Shown here piece after piece: positions 1-11,033 of a stretch of DNA of 64,000 nucleotides. Where the stretch lies: assembly GCF_902459465.1 (NCBI RefSeq), contig NC_047063.1, positions 16,739,343 to 16,803,342 of the forward strand, written 5' to 3'. Origin of the DNA: Asterias rubens (lineage: Eukaryota; Echinodermata; Asteroidea; Forcipulatida; Asteriidae). Every line of letters begins with the position of its first letter. Position 1 is the first letter of the stretch. A program made the position numbers and the translations under genes. A model generated the notes under the pieces. The model was not told the DNA's origin. It made no database searches and saw only the letters and a program-made list of their open reading frames with translations.

Positions 1-190
1 GTCCCGCTCATTTTGCTCATCGGGCCGGTGTCAATACCCAGGTTACTCCCCTCCAGCTATCGTTTGTACCCATTATGTACTCCTATGTGGAAAGAAGCAA
101 TTATGAAAAAGTGCTTTCCTCAATGATTAGTGTCGCGACTGGCCAGGCCAGGATTCGAACCCACATTCTGTTATTTACACCCCCGTCAAC
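1..190 (-). repeat. tRNA-headed SINE copy, truncated by window edge
   Basis: On the minus strand a GGTTCGAATCC B-box (about 143-160) is followed by a body resembling a SINE segment with the sense 'aaagcacttt..cataattgcttc..ataatgggtac'. A related body occurs at 55775-56040. It lies in the first intron of the SLC27A-like gene. The 5' tRNA half is degenerate, so this is a SINE and not a tRNA gene. Confidence 0.5.
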
Positions 191-245
191 TAGAGTAGGG
201 TTGTTTCCATTACGTCATTTTGTTTGAAACTTAAAGTTAATATAC

Positions 246-744
246 CTTTGCCACATGTAATCGCCTTCACCTTGCAAGCTCTGATACCATGCAGCAGTGC
301 ATCCCCTCTGAGATTATAATTCAAGAAAGCAATCTTCAGACCCAGTTTGTTGAAGGCCAACCAAGTAAGAATGAAACTGGGTTCATTCATCATGAAAATA
401 GCTGCAGTATCTCCACAAGCTAACGTCCGACGTCGATGTAAGAATCTAGCCAACTTGTTGGCTTCTTTATCCAAGTCACCATAAGTATGAACCCCGTCTT
501 TGTACAAAACGAAAGCCTTCTCTGGTGTTTTCTGTGCATGCTCCTCGAAGAAGTCCATGAGTTTGATTCCTCGTTGTTGCAGAGTCTCCTGGGTCCTTTC
601 CAGTGATTTTGTCCTCATGATTTCACCTATGTCCTGAAACACCGTAGGTCCGTATTTGAGACGGAGGTACGAGGCGAGGGCAACTGGGATACCAGTGGTC
701 AACGAAGCTGCGACTGCCTTGGCAACTTTTCGACTGTCAGACAT
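246..744 (-). CDS. SLC27A-type long-chain fatty acid transport protein / very-long-chain acyl-CoA synthetase, first coding exon (partial gene)
   Basis: The minus-strand reading gives 166 codons from ATG at 744 to a donor after 246 (CAAAG|GTATAT, phase 1). Residues roughly 5-30 are hydrophobic to mixed, fitting the N-terminal membrane segment of FATP/SLC27 proteins. Then come family-typical stretches: FQDIG, FFEEHAQKTPEKAF, a YGDLDKEANKLARFL helix, MNEPSFILTWLAFNKLG and AFLNYNLR..LLH. This is the start of the AMP-binding domain; the ATP-binding TSGTTG box and catalytic residues lie in later exons outside the window. The ORF runs upstream to a Met at 831, but 744 fits the family's usual N-terminus. 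The known family role is activation of long and very long chain fatty acids to CoA esters, coupled to uptake, at ER or plasma membrane. The gene is divergent from P450 A1, with start codons about 980 bp apart. Family call firm; exact paralogue unknown. Confidence 0.85.
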
Positions 745-1464
745 AATTGGAACAGTCACCAGTGTGTAACACAAACAAAATGGCCTATGTACTAGTTTGC
801 AAATGCCTTGATAACCTGTTGACCGACACACTTATTGGAAGAGTCAGTGCAACCCAAACAAGCTTGACCTTTATGCTGTCATGTAATAAGCATTCAATCA
901 TACGTTAGAACGAATACTTTTTGCCAAAGTGTGTAGTATTTAATGTAAGGTTTTTGACAACAATATCTCAGTAGAACTCTGTTTACTGGAGCGAAAGGAT
1001 CGCACAGAATGGTGTGACTGGATCAACAACAGCACACATAAACCTGGGTTCAAACCCACAGACCCACTTGTGCTGTTCAGGTTTACTGTAGTCACTGTTT
1101 TGAGTGCTTCGGCTCCAGTACACTGATGGCTGTAAAAACAGGTATTATGCATTATCTCATTAGATAAACCAAAACGTACTTGTTTGCTCTATGATGGTTT
1201 ATCTTAGATATGGGTTCCCTGTTATTTATTGCTCTTTGGCCATGTGTCATCACAGCTATACTGCGTGATGTTAAAACAATAGTCTTGACTCAAGTCGGAT
1301 TTTCAACTTGATTCTACAGACAATCGCGACATAACCGTGGGCACCAATTGAGGGCGTTGTCGCAACATGTTTTTACATAATACACTCGGGTTTTTTTTAT
1401 GCGTGGTTCAGATAAGGCCGAAAAAGACTGAATTTCAGAAGCCATTTGGACTAACTATATATTC
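745..1464. other. divergent intergenic region between SLC27A-like gene and P450 A1
   Basis: The first ~100 bp should hold the 5' UTR of the minus-strand SLC27A-like gene. Around 980-1125 there is a loose inverted pair (TGGAGC near 987, GCTCCA near 1111) enclosing a GGGTTCAAACCC palindrome that resembles a tRNA B-box, probably an old repeat. No further coding region is evident. Confidence 0.4.
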
Positions 1465-1623
1465 AAATTGAGGTCACGCTTGAAAAACGATGCTTATCAG
1501 TGCAGATAGATCACAAAGGAAACGAATGCACTGTGGGTATATTAAAATTGAGGTCACACTTGAAAAACGATGCTCATCAGTGCATATAAATCACAAAGGA
1601 AACGAATGCACTGTGGGTCTCCT
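1465..1623 (+). promoter_or_regulatory. 80-bp tandem duplication with AGGTCA half-sites and TATA box upstream of A1
   Basis: Two direct copies offset by 80 bp share 'aaattgaggtcac' and 'cttgaaaaacgatgc', then 'cacaaaggaaacgaatgcac'. Each copy carries one AGGTCA nuclear-receptor half-site. The second copy has TATAAA at 1585-1590, while the first reads 'cagatagatc' at that place. The A1 start codon is 134 bp downstream. Promoter and receptor roles are inference from position and motif. Confidence 0.5.
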
Positions 1624-1723
1624 ATATTTTTCAACACCAAAGTCTATACTCTCATCGACTACAACGTGTAAAATCTACAGAATTGAACAAATTTCAACAA
1701 CACCAACAACTACTAAACTCATT

Positions 1724-4503
1724 ATGTTGAACCAAATCGTAGACTTGCTCCAGATGGTTGGTTGGCAAACGGCTGTTCTCTTCCTCGTTGTGTTCTTCAT
1801 TGGACTGTACTGGATTCAGCAGCCTGTGAATCTTCCACCAGGACCGACTGGTTGGCCAGTCGTAGGCTGTGCACTAAAAGTCAAATCAGGAGAAACTCAT
1901 ATTGCTTTCACCAATTGGTCCAAGCAGTATGGGGTAGTGTTTAGTGTACGACTTGGCCCTCAGCTCTTCGTAGTTCTGAATGATTTACGCAGCATCAAGA
2001 AGGCCTTGCACGAGCAAGCTGATGACTTCTCCGATAGACTGGTTGTAGATTTTGCGAAACTACTGGGAGTGGAAGGTTTTCACTCTTTTTTTATAACAAA
2101 CAACCTGTTAAATTTACAAAATGTACTTTACTTTTCTCTTACCAATACTTTATTTTCCACATAATCATGACAATACATAGATATGAAATAACAGAATAGA
2201 TGGTTATTTATAGTATTAACCATAGTATAACCAACAATCATGGATGATTTCGATGATTTGTGATTAAATGGGTAAGGACGTATAACATTGTGACTTTATT
2301 GTCTCCTTTATAATAGGCAGTGTCGTTTTTGAAAATGGCACTGTTTGGAAGGAGCGTCGTCGGTTTGGTCTCGGGGCTCTGAGAAGCTTTGGTATGGGCA
2401 AGAAAAGCATCGAGCATTCCATCAACGAGGAATCACGGTACCTCCTCGACGGCTTTGCTGACAAACAAGGAAAACCATTCGATGCCACACACCTCATCAA
2501 TAATGCCGTCTCCAACATCATTTGTAAAATTTGCTTCGGTTACAGGTTTGACTACTCCGACCCCAAGTTCGCTGAGCTTATTGCTATTCTCGGAGAGCAA
2601 TTGTCCGATAGCTCGTCTCTGTTTGCTAACTTTAAGTCGGCTGCGTCTGAAGCTCGGACAAAACGAAATGCCGAATTCATCATTGATTTTGTCCGTAAAA
2701 TAGTCCAGGTATAAAATGCATGTTAATTCATTCAAATATTGCCTTCTTTGTATTTCTTTTTATAGCATTATGTTGTGCACTATCCACAACAAACCTCTCC
2801 CGACGCCCCTCTCTGACCGAAGGGGGGGGGGCGGGGGTACGGGGATTTATGTTTTACCAGTTCATGTGTATGTTTTCATCTCGATGGTGATGTTTTAAGT
2901 AGTCTAAAGTGTTCATTTCCCAGAGTTTATCATCGTACTTTGTTGTATGTGCATCTTTCTAATTTTACACTTCAAGGACCACCATCAATCATATGATGAA
3001 AATGACATCCGGGATATTATTGACATGGGAATAGCCGAGGTCAAGCAGTCAAAGAGCAAGGAAAAACATGGTGGTCGAAATAAGAAGGAGTTCTTCAACG
3101 ACGGTGCACTTATTCGAAGTGTTATATTTTTATTCATCGCTGGTACCGATACAACGACCCAAACTCTGCTTTGGACTTTGATGTACATGGCTCTACATCC
3201 TGATGTGCAAAAGAAGGTACAGTCATTTTAAACTTTTGTGGATCATGTTTTGCTATGTTTTATTGTTTCTTTTGACATGTCTTGAGTTCCTACTCAACTT
3301 GGCTATAGTTATATTGGTGTCAGATGTTTGAGCTCACCTATCGCGTGTGCTCGATTAGCATCCCCTGAGCCCCGTCAAGGGCTTAATGGGATACTTTGGA
3401 ACGCTAGGTGGCAGCAGACTTTCCAGGTTTTACCTGGCGTGTCTGCTGCCACCTAGCGTCCCAAAAGTTCCCTTTTGGTTGACCGTGATCCCGTGCCCAA
3501 AATCATATTTTGAGAACCCAGGCTTGTAATATTCGTGAACATCGAATGAAGCCCCATCCAATTAGTCAAAATAATGTGTACAGTAGAATTGAGCTTATAA
3601 TGGATGCTCCATCGTGATTACCAAACAGGTCCAGTCTGAAATTGATGAGGCCATTGGAGGGAGTCGTCAACCACTAATGACCGACAGTCCTAACATGCCG
3701 TACACTAATGCCGTTATAATGGAGATGCAACGCATGCGTCCTGTGGCGCCTTTAGCTATTCCCCGCAAAACTAGGGACGACACGACGCTGGACGGGTACA
3801 CAATTCCGTCAAACACGTGTAAGTAGCTTTCAAAATATTAGCTTTTTATTTAAATGAAAATTTAAACAAGACACGACTTTCTTTTAGTTGTAAATTGTCT
3901 CTCCATATCTGCTTCTTCTTATATATATGTATAAAGGCGTGTTTGTCAACATCTGGGCAGTACACCATGATCCTGCGACGTGGACAGAGCCAGAAAAATA
4001 CAACCCAGCCCGGTTCCTCTCTGCTGATGGCAAGAGTGTCATTCAACATGGGTCACTCATTACATTTGGAACAGGTAGGAAATGGTTTTCTTTTCTTTTC
4101 ACATCAGGCAGAAAAGGGATACTTTTGGGACGCTGGGTGGCAGCAGACTTACCAGATAAAAGCATGACAATTTTCCCGATGTATCTGATGCCCCTCATTC
4201 GTGTTCCAAAGTCTTCCATTGCGAATGAATGCAAGCCGAAGAGTGTAATCGTAAAGGCTTAGTTTACCACATTTCGCCATAGTCTAACACAACAGTTTAT
4301 TTTTGAAATTATTTACAGGTCGCCGTGCCTGCATGGGAGAAAATCTCGCTAAATCCGAGCTCTTTATTTTCTTTGTCAACATCCTTCAACGATTCACTGT
4401 TACCTTTCCAGAGGGTAAAGCGACCCCGTCACAGGATGGATCGGCTGGTGCTATACTTGGCCCGAGACCATACGAACTGTGTGGCACCATCAGACGTACA
4501 TAA
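1724..4503 (+). CDS. Cytochrome P450, CYP2-clan (copy A1), intact six-exon gene
   Basis: Exons: 1724-2075, 2317-2708, 2977-3216, 3629-3818, 3937-4074, 4319-4503. All introns are GT/AG with phases 1,0,0,1,1; they sum to 1497 nt, a 498-residue protein of normal CYP2 length. Start MLNQIVDLL at 1724 opens an amphipathic lead and a hydrophobic ER anchor (about residues 10-29), then the [11 protein letters not shown] hinge. Exon 2 has helix C WKERRRF (haem-propionate contact). Exon 3 has I-helix AGTDTT (oxygen activation). Exon 4 has EMQR, the ExxR of helix K. Exon 5 has the meander segment NPARF. The exon 5/6 junction builds the haem loop [11 protein letters not shown] with the cysteine ligand in exon 6. 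The family oxidises small lipophilic substrates using NADPH-P450 reductase; this substrate is unknown. Introns 3 and 5 hold hairpin MITEs. Nearly identical to A2. The best gene model of the A pair. Confidence 0.92.
3388..3472. mobile_element. compact hairpin MITE (family M) in A1 intron 3
   Basis: Inverted arms of about 38 bp: GGGATACTTTGGAACGCTAG pairs with the reverse complement of the CTAGCGTCCCAAAAGTTCCC end. The core GGTGGCAGCAGACTT..GTCTGCTGCCACC is almost perfect. The same termini occur at 4116, 6005, 12621, 18058 and 18783. Confidence 0.75.
4116..4220. mobile_element. family M MITE in A1 intron 5
   Basis: Left terminus GGGATACTTTTGGGACGCTG then GGTGGCAGCAGACTTACCAG. The right terminus is decayed (TTCCAAAGTCTTCCATT). 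It begins about 40 bp after the exon 5 donor, so the exon 5 frame stays open into the element if the intron is retained. Confidence 0.6.
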
Positions 4504-4625
4504 ATGTTTCAGATTTGGATCTGCGCTCTGTCAATCAAGCCTCGTGCAGTCTGCTTATTGCCGTGTAGAATTTATATTTGTTAATATCTTTTTTTTCTGT
4601 TTTCGTGAAGTTTTTTAAGTTGATA

Positions 4626-4975
4626 TAAAGGTTTTCTTGGTCCTTTTTGGCAGATGAGCAGTCAAATTCATTTTCACGCTCTCGAATTAAAGCTTTTTTG
4701 TCTCTCCAGCTGTAACTGCGTTTCAAATTCAGAATTCGGCCATTCAATTTCGGTTTGAGTCGAGTCACACGCCTCAAAAAGCGTCTGCGAATTTGAATGC
4801 TGCTTGGATGGATTGTTAAATCGATTGATTATTTTGTTAAATCGAATGACGCAACATTACATTCGACTAATCATGAAACGAAATCGAATGACCCTTTTCT
4901 GTAGCATTCGATTTCGTGCGAAATAGAATTGTTTGGTGGTTGCTCATTTGCCGAAATTGACGGAGAAAACTCTAT
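4626..4975. mobile_element. TIR element family N, short copy behind A1
   Basis: Left end AAGGTTTTCTTGGTC..ATGAGCAG is mirrored by the right end CTCATTTGCCGAAATTGACG/GAGAAAACTCTAT. The interior repeats TCATTCGATTT-like words in both orientations. The same family occurs behind A2 (19294) and as an ~835-bp form behind C1 (26829) and C2 (38814). No coding. Confidence 0.6.
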
Positions 4976-5039
4976 GTAGCACCGAGAATGATCAATCTTT
5001 CAGAGACCTAAATTGCGTTGCATGAACATAGGATTGTGT

Positions 5040-5650
5040 AGTTTAAATTAGTGTTTTATTATGTTTAACCCCTGTGTCATGGTTTAAAAGGATGCTCTTT
5101 TGGTATTCGTTTTATATTTGGCTTGAGAGGGTTTTTAAATCCATTCGTGTTGGGATTAAGGGTTATTTATTGTTGTCACTGCCTTCTGTTTTTATTGTGT
5201 TTTATTGGTGTTGATTTTGCGAGGTTCTCGATTGTTGGTGTTTTAATGTTTTCTGTTGTGTGATTTTTATAGTGTTTGAATTCAATGTCCTTTTAAGAAA
5301 CATATTGGCCTACCTATATTGTTATCATTGGTGGGGGTCTGGTTTTACACATCTGAGATGACAGTTTATACTTTTAACAATAAATATATCCTTTTTTTAA
5401 TGTAAAAAATATCTGAATAATAAAATAATGCCGAGACGCACCGTACACGTGTACTTACTTGAATCCTTGTCAGATTTAAAGTTACCTGCTCGACTTTTGT
5501 ATTCTCCCCTATAAAAGGGCTGGTTTCCACAGCAACCGCAAAACAACAAGATCCTTGAAACTTATTTCTTTGATGTATTATACCTTGTATTAAATTCCAT
5601 GAATACTGCGTACTGAATTTCACACAGTTTAAGTTGGAATGTTTCATTTT
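5040..5650 (+). repeat. shared 3'-flank block of the P450 units (copy 1 of 4)
   Basis: This stretch (landmarks 'gtgtcatggtttaaaa', 'gggattaagggtta', 'tgaattcaatgtcctttta', and a CTATAAAAGGGC TATA-like word at 5509) recurs at 19782-20385, 28605-29350 and 40605-41360. It marks the ancestral duplication unit. In A2 it contains AATAAA; here the word is AAGAAA. Confidence 0.7.
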
Positions 5651-6004
5651 GCCTTTAGACTATTTTTCTCAAACTAAATTCATATTCACATAGGATTGTG
5701 TTGTTTAAATAATGAATTTAGTTCAAATATTTTTATGAGAAATTACTTCTTAAAAAAAACTACGTTATTTCAAAAGAAACCGTTTCTCATAATGTTTTAT
5801 ACTATAAACAGCTCTCCATTGCTCGTTACCAAGTAAGTTCTTACGCTATTAAATTTTTGTTTGAGTAATTACCATTAGTGTCCAAGGCTTTTCGGGGGGG
5901 GGGGGGTACATTTGGTCTCGAGCCCCGACCCCGATCATAAAACATATTTATTTAACAAGTTAACCTCCATACAAGTGCTTCATTGTTGATCTTTGTGCAA
6001 CAAG

Positions 6005-6152
6005 AATGGGAGACTTTTTGGGACGCTTGGTGGCAGCAGACTTACCAGGGAAAATTCATTGTTCTCGGTCATGTGCGCACACTCAGAACTACGTAACTGT
6101 GGAAATGTACCTGGTAAGTCTGCTGCCACATAGCGTTTCAAAGTCTCCCATT
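6005..6152. mobile_element. family M MITE between A1 and B
   Basis: Clear TIRs: AATGGGAGACTTTTTGGGAC at the left and TCAAAGTCTCCCATT at the right, with GGTGGCAGCAGACTTACCAG mirrored by CTGGTAAGTCTGCTGCCAC. The spacer is about 65 bp. Confidence 0.75.
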
Positions 6153-6732
6153 GCTCAACCACATTGACCCCATAGTTTCTACACTTTATACCGAACGTTA
6201 TTTACGATGACGTCATTATTTGCAGTTTACTGCCCTACCAAATAATTAAGTGACGACCTCTATTTCTTTTTACAATGATGTAATAATTGACCAAAATGAT
6301 GATTTAACTGTGCTCAAGTGCCCGGTGTTCCATTCATCTATACTCCCTTTATCTATACTGGGTAAGACACGACACAAGGGCAGTAAAACCTACTGGAATC
6401 CGGTGCGTTGCGGCTGGTCTTTAAAGGGTTCAGGTGTTTTCTGTTTCAGAAAGTTTCCACAGATTTACATGAAACTTTATCTCGGTTTTAAGATAATAAT
6501 TATTACTTGCTGAGGTGATGTATTTTTTGAGAAAATAGTAAAACAATTTCATGAAAAGTACCCAAGCAAACACCTTTTTTAAGTATTTAGTATTAAGAAC
6601 AGCTTTGGCGGAGTACATTGCTGTATCCGCATTAGTAACTAAACTACCACTGACATCTAAATAGTTTACCTGATGTGAGAGTATCTAAAAGGAATCTTTT
6701 ACCACATTTCTAAGAGTAAATTAGAAGGAGCT
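6153..6732. other. spacer downstream of gene B
   Basis: AT-rich sequence. A stretch near 6421-6600 has TTTAAAGGGTTCAGGTGTTTT at one end and looks like a decayed TTAA-type MITE. No coding exon or RNA gene is seen. Confidence 0.3.
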
Positions 6733-8094
6733 TTAGGTGCGTCTGGTGACGCATATTTCAAATGGACCGGGCTTTAATATGATGCCAGACAGTCCTTCCT
6801 TTGAGGGCAGAAGTTTCTCTGCCGGGAACTCGAGGCTGAACTGCTGGAGCAGGTTGACAAAAATAAGGAAGAGTTCTGTTCTGGCGAGCCTTTCCCCCAC
6901 GCAGTGACGTCGACCTAAAACACACAATTCCAAAACTGTTATTTTAGGGGTGACCATTATAAAATCATAACTTCACCCAGAGTATTGAAGGTGGCTACGA
7001 TAAATTGATAACATATTTATTAAAGTAAACACGGGAATTTAATTATCTTTCGCCCGTAAGAAAGATGAACAGATTATCACAAGAGAGGGCGCTACACGGG
7101 GTGAAACTTAATGCTTGTTTTGAAAGAAGGGGGAGTTATAAATGTGTAATACCTGTTCCAAATGGAATGTACGATTCATGCTGAACGACACTCTTGCCAT
7201 CAGCAGAGAGGAAACGGGTTGGGTTGTATTTCTCTGGCTCTGTCCACGTAGCAGGATCATGATGTACTGCCCAGGTGTTAATCAACACACCTGCGGGTAA
7301 ACATATCAACCTTAATGCTTAGTACCAAACCAATATCAGCCTATTGGGCAGGGGTAAAACACAATCTTAGAGGGGTGGTGTACATTTTGGTAAAGACTCT
7401 GAAAATGAAAGACATACCAAACTTACGGAATAAGAAGTACCGCATTTTTGGACAGTTTAATGCTTTTTGAGAAACATTTCAATTCGAAGTACTGTGGTTA
7501 TGGAACAAAAAAACTGAGTGTAAGAATCGTTAAACGCAGTATTAAAACGCCTCTAATGTATTTCAATAGCTGATTACTCTTTCTGCGTGAACAAAACCGC
7601 TCCAGATTTTTGGTAATATCTCAAAAAAACGGTACCACCATTTCAAATCAACTTTTCACAGGTTAGTTTACGGTATTATCTACAATTTTCCAACTACCAA
7701 ACGCGTTTAAACGTTTCCGTAAAAGGCACCATACCACCACACTGCGAGTAACCGACCGGTACATCGAGTACAGTGGCAGTGGTGAACTAACCCATAACAT
7801 TTCTTCAACCTGTCACCCCTTAAAATAATTAGCTGATCATAACGTATAATTCTCCACCTTGTTATCTTGCTTTGATAGCTATTTCTTACATGTGTTTCTT
7901 GGCACAGTGTAGACGTTCAGCGTTGTTTCTTCTTTGGTTTGGTGAGGAATTGTTAAGGGACCAACCGGTCGAATGCGCAAAGTTTCCAAGATGACGGCGT
8001 TCGTGTACGGCATGTACGGACTGTCGGCCATTGATGGCTGGCGACTCCCTCCTATGACGTCATCAATCTCAGACTGAACCTGTAGAATGATATA

Positions 8095-8373
8095 GGGTGC
8101 GTTCTATTGGCTTCCGTGGGTCTGCCCCGGTATGCCCCCGGTACGTTCGAATAGCTCTAGCTCTGACGTCATTACAGGGGCTCACCCGAGTTAGCCCCAA
8201 GTGCCCTGCTTGTGGAGTGGGCCACTTGGGTCTGGCCTTAGGTGCAGGACGTCACCACGAGAGGGTGAGTGGTCGTTCGTAGCTCTTGTAGCAAGACTCC
8301 AAAAGCACCAAAGTGCCCTCGCCCTCGGGTGATTGCCGCGGGGTCGACCCAGGGGAGCTAATAGAACCCACCC
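8095..8373. mobile_element. TIR MITE abutting the exon 4 acceptor of gene B
   Basis: Ends GGGTGCGTTCTATTGGCT and the reverse complement of AGCTAATAGAACCCACCC form TIRs of about 20 bp around a 279-bp GC-richer interior. On the minus strand the element stops about 15 nt before the AG of exon 4, where branch point and pyrimidine tract should lie. Confidence 0.65.
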
Positions 8374-9804
8374 AATGTTTGTAATAAAATTATATGTAAT
8401 ATTTAACTTTCGTTTGTTTATTGATTTATTGATGTAACTTGTTTTTCTTATGAGAGCAATTAAGATAGAAAGGTGATGTATTCTGTATAAGTTTATCCTT
8501 CTCGACGAACTTTTTGTCAGTTGGTCGTAGGGTCGTAGATAAACGGTCAAGGGTTTCAATGACCGGTCCAATGTTGCAATTCAATGTAAATTCACTTCAG
8601 TTTAACGAAGTTTTTAACGATAATCTCAAATGGTTGATTATTATTGTTTGAGTTTCAATTGTGTCCATTTTTTAGTATCATTTGTAAGTAGTCAAGTTTT
8701 ATCTGATGTCAATCAACTGTTATACAAACCCATTTAAAACCTTTACACTTCTTATCTGAAATGGTATGTTTTGAAACCGTCTACTTCTAAGAAACACTGG
8801 TATTGTGATCAGTCAATTGCGGTCTTTGACAAAATGTCAACGGTTAAGTAAAGAGCAAGATTTGATATCTCTCTTAAATCCATACTTTTCATATCAAGAT
8901 TGACATAAATAATACGCCAGACAGAAATTTTAAATGTTACCTCTCTCTGTATATTCGGATGGAGCGCCATAAACATCACCAACCACAGTAATGTTGTTGA
9001 TGTTGTTTCTGTTCCATCAATAAACAAGCCAAAAACATTTCCTCTTATGGCTTCGTCATCAAAGGAGTCTTTCTCGAATCGACCGTCGACTCTGCCGCTG
9101 GTTTTACGTTTCTCGACCTCTGCGAACAGCAGGTCAATAACGTCCCGGATGTCATTTTTATCGTGAGAATCGCGATGTTCCTGCAAGGGTAGAGGAATTG
9201 AAGATAAGGTATGTTCTCTAAAAGTCAGGTACACCTTTTGATAAAATAGAACAGTTTGAACAAGACTAGTTGCTTTTCTTTTCCCATGAGTAAAATAACG
9301 ACTAAAGTGATCCGGTTTGGTGGTGGTTCAACGCCTGCACTTTTCTGATGTTTTATTAGTGTTTTTTAAGTGTACGTTTTTTTTTCATGACATTTTGCCG
9401 GTAAATGTCCCAGTTCCCTTACATTTGGGTTAACATAATTTTTATTAGTACTGCAACAAAAGGAAAAAGACCTGAAGCAACCCAAGGTAATATTATCGAA
9501 GTCTTATATAGCGCAAGTATCTACCAACAAGGTACTGAAGCCGCTTTTCAGAAAGATAGGTTATTGAAGGGATACATTCTGAGACCCTATTATTTAGCAC
9601 CTTATACGGTGAACCCAATGCAAAACGCTGTCAGAGGAAACATAATATGCCAACTGCTGCTTCAACATTCATCTCTCGGGGCTGCCATCGGGACTGCCAC
9701 TCCCGAGTAGGCCTTACAAGTCACAAACACAAGTGCCATCCCTAGCCGAACAATGTCCCCCAGTTACAAGTCCATCGCCTTTCGAGACGAATGGAGGCCT
9801 ACTA

Positions 9805-10068
9805 CTACTATACTAGTCTTGGTGCAAGACGTTTCTCGTTTCCCTTTTCACGCACACCGCGGCCAATTCACCAACAGCGCCCGCACCGACTCAATCCGCA
9901 CCGACTCACGTGACTAAGTTCATTCACCGCTCCTCCGGGGGAGCGGTGAGTGAACTAAGTCACGTGAGTCGGTGCGGATTGAGTCGGTGCGGGCGCTGTT
10001 GGTGAATTGGCCGCGGTGTGCGTGAAAAGGGAAACGAGAAACGTCTTGCACCAAGACTACTACTATAC
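9805..10068. mobile_element. 246-bp near-perfect fold-back element with 9-bp target duplication
   Basis: Positions 9814-10059 are a palindrome of two arms of about 123 bp with no real loop and, by eye, only about three mismatched pairs. It starts TAGTCTTGGTGCAAGACGTT and ends with the reverse complement. The 9-bp word CTACTATAC flanks it directly on both sides (9805-9813 and 10060-10068), which is a target-site duplication. A 9-bp duplication with very long TIRs is typical of Mutator-like elements. It lies in intron 2 of gene B. A solo end of the same family is at about 54700-54746. Confidence 0.85.
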
Positions 10069-10329
10069 GGGCTTACAAGGTACATTCAGCAGCCACAGCC
10101 AGGAACACCAGGGCAAACCCATTATCTTTTCGATAGGTGCACTGGGTTCTTTCACATGCGTTACACAACACATGGAACCAACGGCTTTACGTCCCATCCG
10201 AAGGACGAAGCAATGGTCAAGTGCTTGCTTAAGGACACAAGTGTCACGGTATGGGATTCGAACCCACACTCTGCTGATCAGAAACACCAGAGTTTGAATT
10301 CGGTGCTCTTAACCGCTCGACCACGACAC
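10069..10329 (-). repeat. tRNA-Leu-headed SINE with Meta-like central domain
   Basis: Minus strand: 10329-10242 reads like a class II tRNA with A-box TGGTCGAGCGGTTAAGAGC, anticodon-loop TTCAAAC (CAA, Leu) and B-box GGTTCGAATCC. The acceptor stem has three mismatches, so it is not a working tRNA. The body includes 'cttcggatgggacgtaaagc', which I recognise as resembling the Meta-SINE domain. It ends next to the fold-back element. Confidence 0.6.
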
Positions 10330-11033
10330 TTCCGTAGATTTTTGTATAGACCGGACCTGGGCCGGCTTTTTGTCAACCATTACTCGACTGACAGAACCCA
10401 TCGTCTACAATATTATTCAAGTCACCGTTGAAAGGAACAATTCTAAAAATTGTAGATGGATCACAGTCGCTTTAATGTTAAATTATGTTAATACTCACCC
10501 GTACTATACGAGAGAAAAGTTCCGTTAGACGTCTGCTATTTGCTTTCAAATGAGAGTAAAAAGCCGTATCTTAACTGCTGCCTGATCAACTCAAGTATCT
10601 CCGTGATGTCTGGATCCAAAAAGTTGAATCTTCTCCCAATGCACATTTTACAAATGACATTCGAGACGGTAATTTCGACTTGGTGCGTGGGGTCAAATGG
10701 TTGTCCCTCTTGGTCTGCGAAGCCGTCGAGGAGGTACCGTGATTCTTCGTTGATGGAATGCTCGATGATTTTCTTGCCCATACCAAAACTTTTAAGAGCC
10801 TGAATACCAAACCGACGACGGACCTTCCAAATGTCACCACTTTCTTCGGAAATAGAACCTGTTTATAATATAATTCATTTATTTGCCTGGTGCATCAGAA
10901 ATTTACCGACATACAAGAGGAGCCTATGAACGTTAAACAATAAATGGAAATAATGAAGGTTAATCAAACGGTTCATATTAAAGGGTCTATGTACTTTTTG
11001 TAGGACAACAAACACAATATCCACAGATTTACC

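Noticed and set aside
190-831. Met at 831 as start of the SLC27A-like protein
   Set aside because: The extra 29 residues do not resemble the family, while MSDSRK at 744 fits its usual N-terminus.
8191-8571. 126-codon ORF in gene B intron 3
   Set aside because: It is MITE sequence plus low-complexity AT-rich DNA.
10242-10329. tRNA-Leu(CAA) gene on the minus strand
   Set aside because: A and B boxes are good but the acceptor stem has three mismatches and a SINE body follows, so it is called a SINE head.
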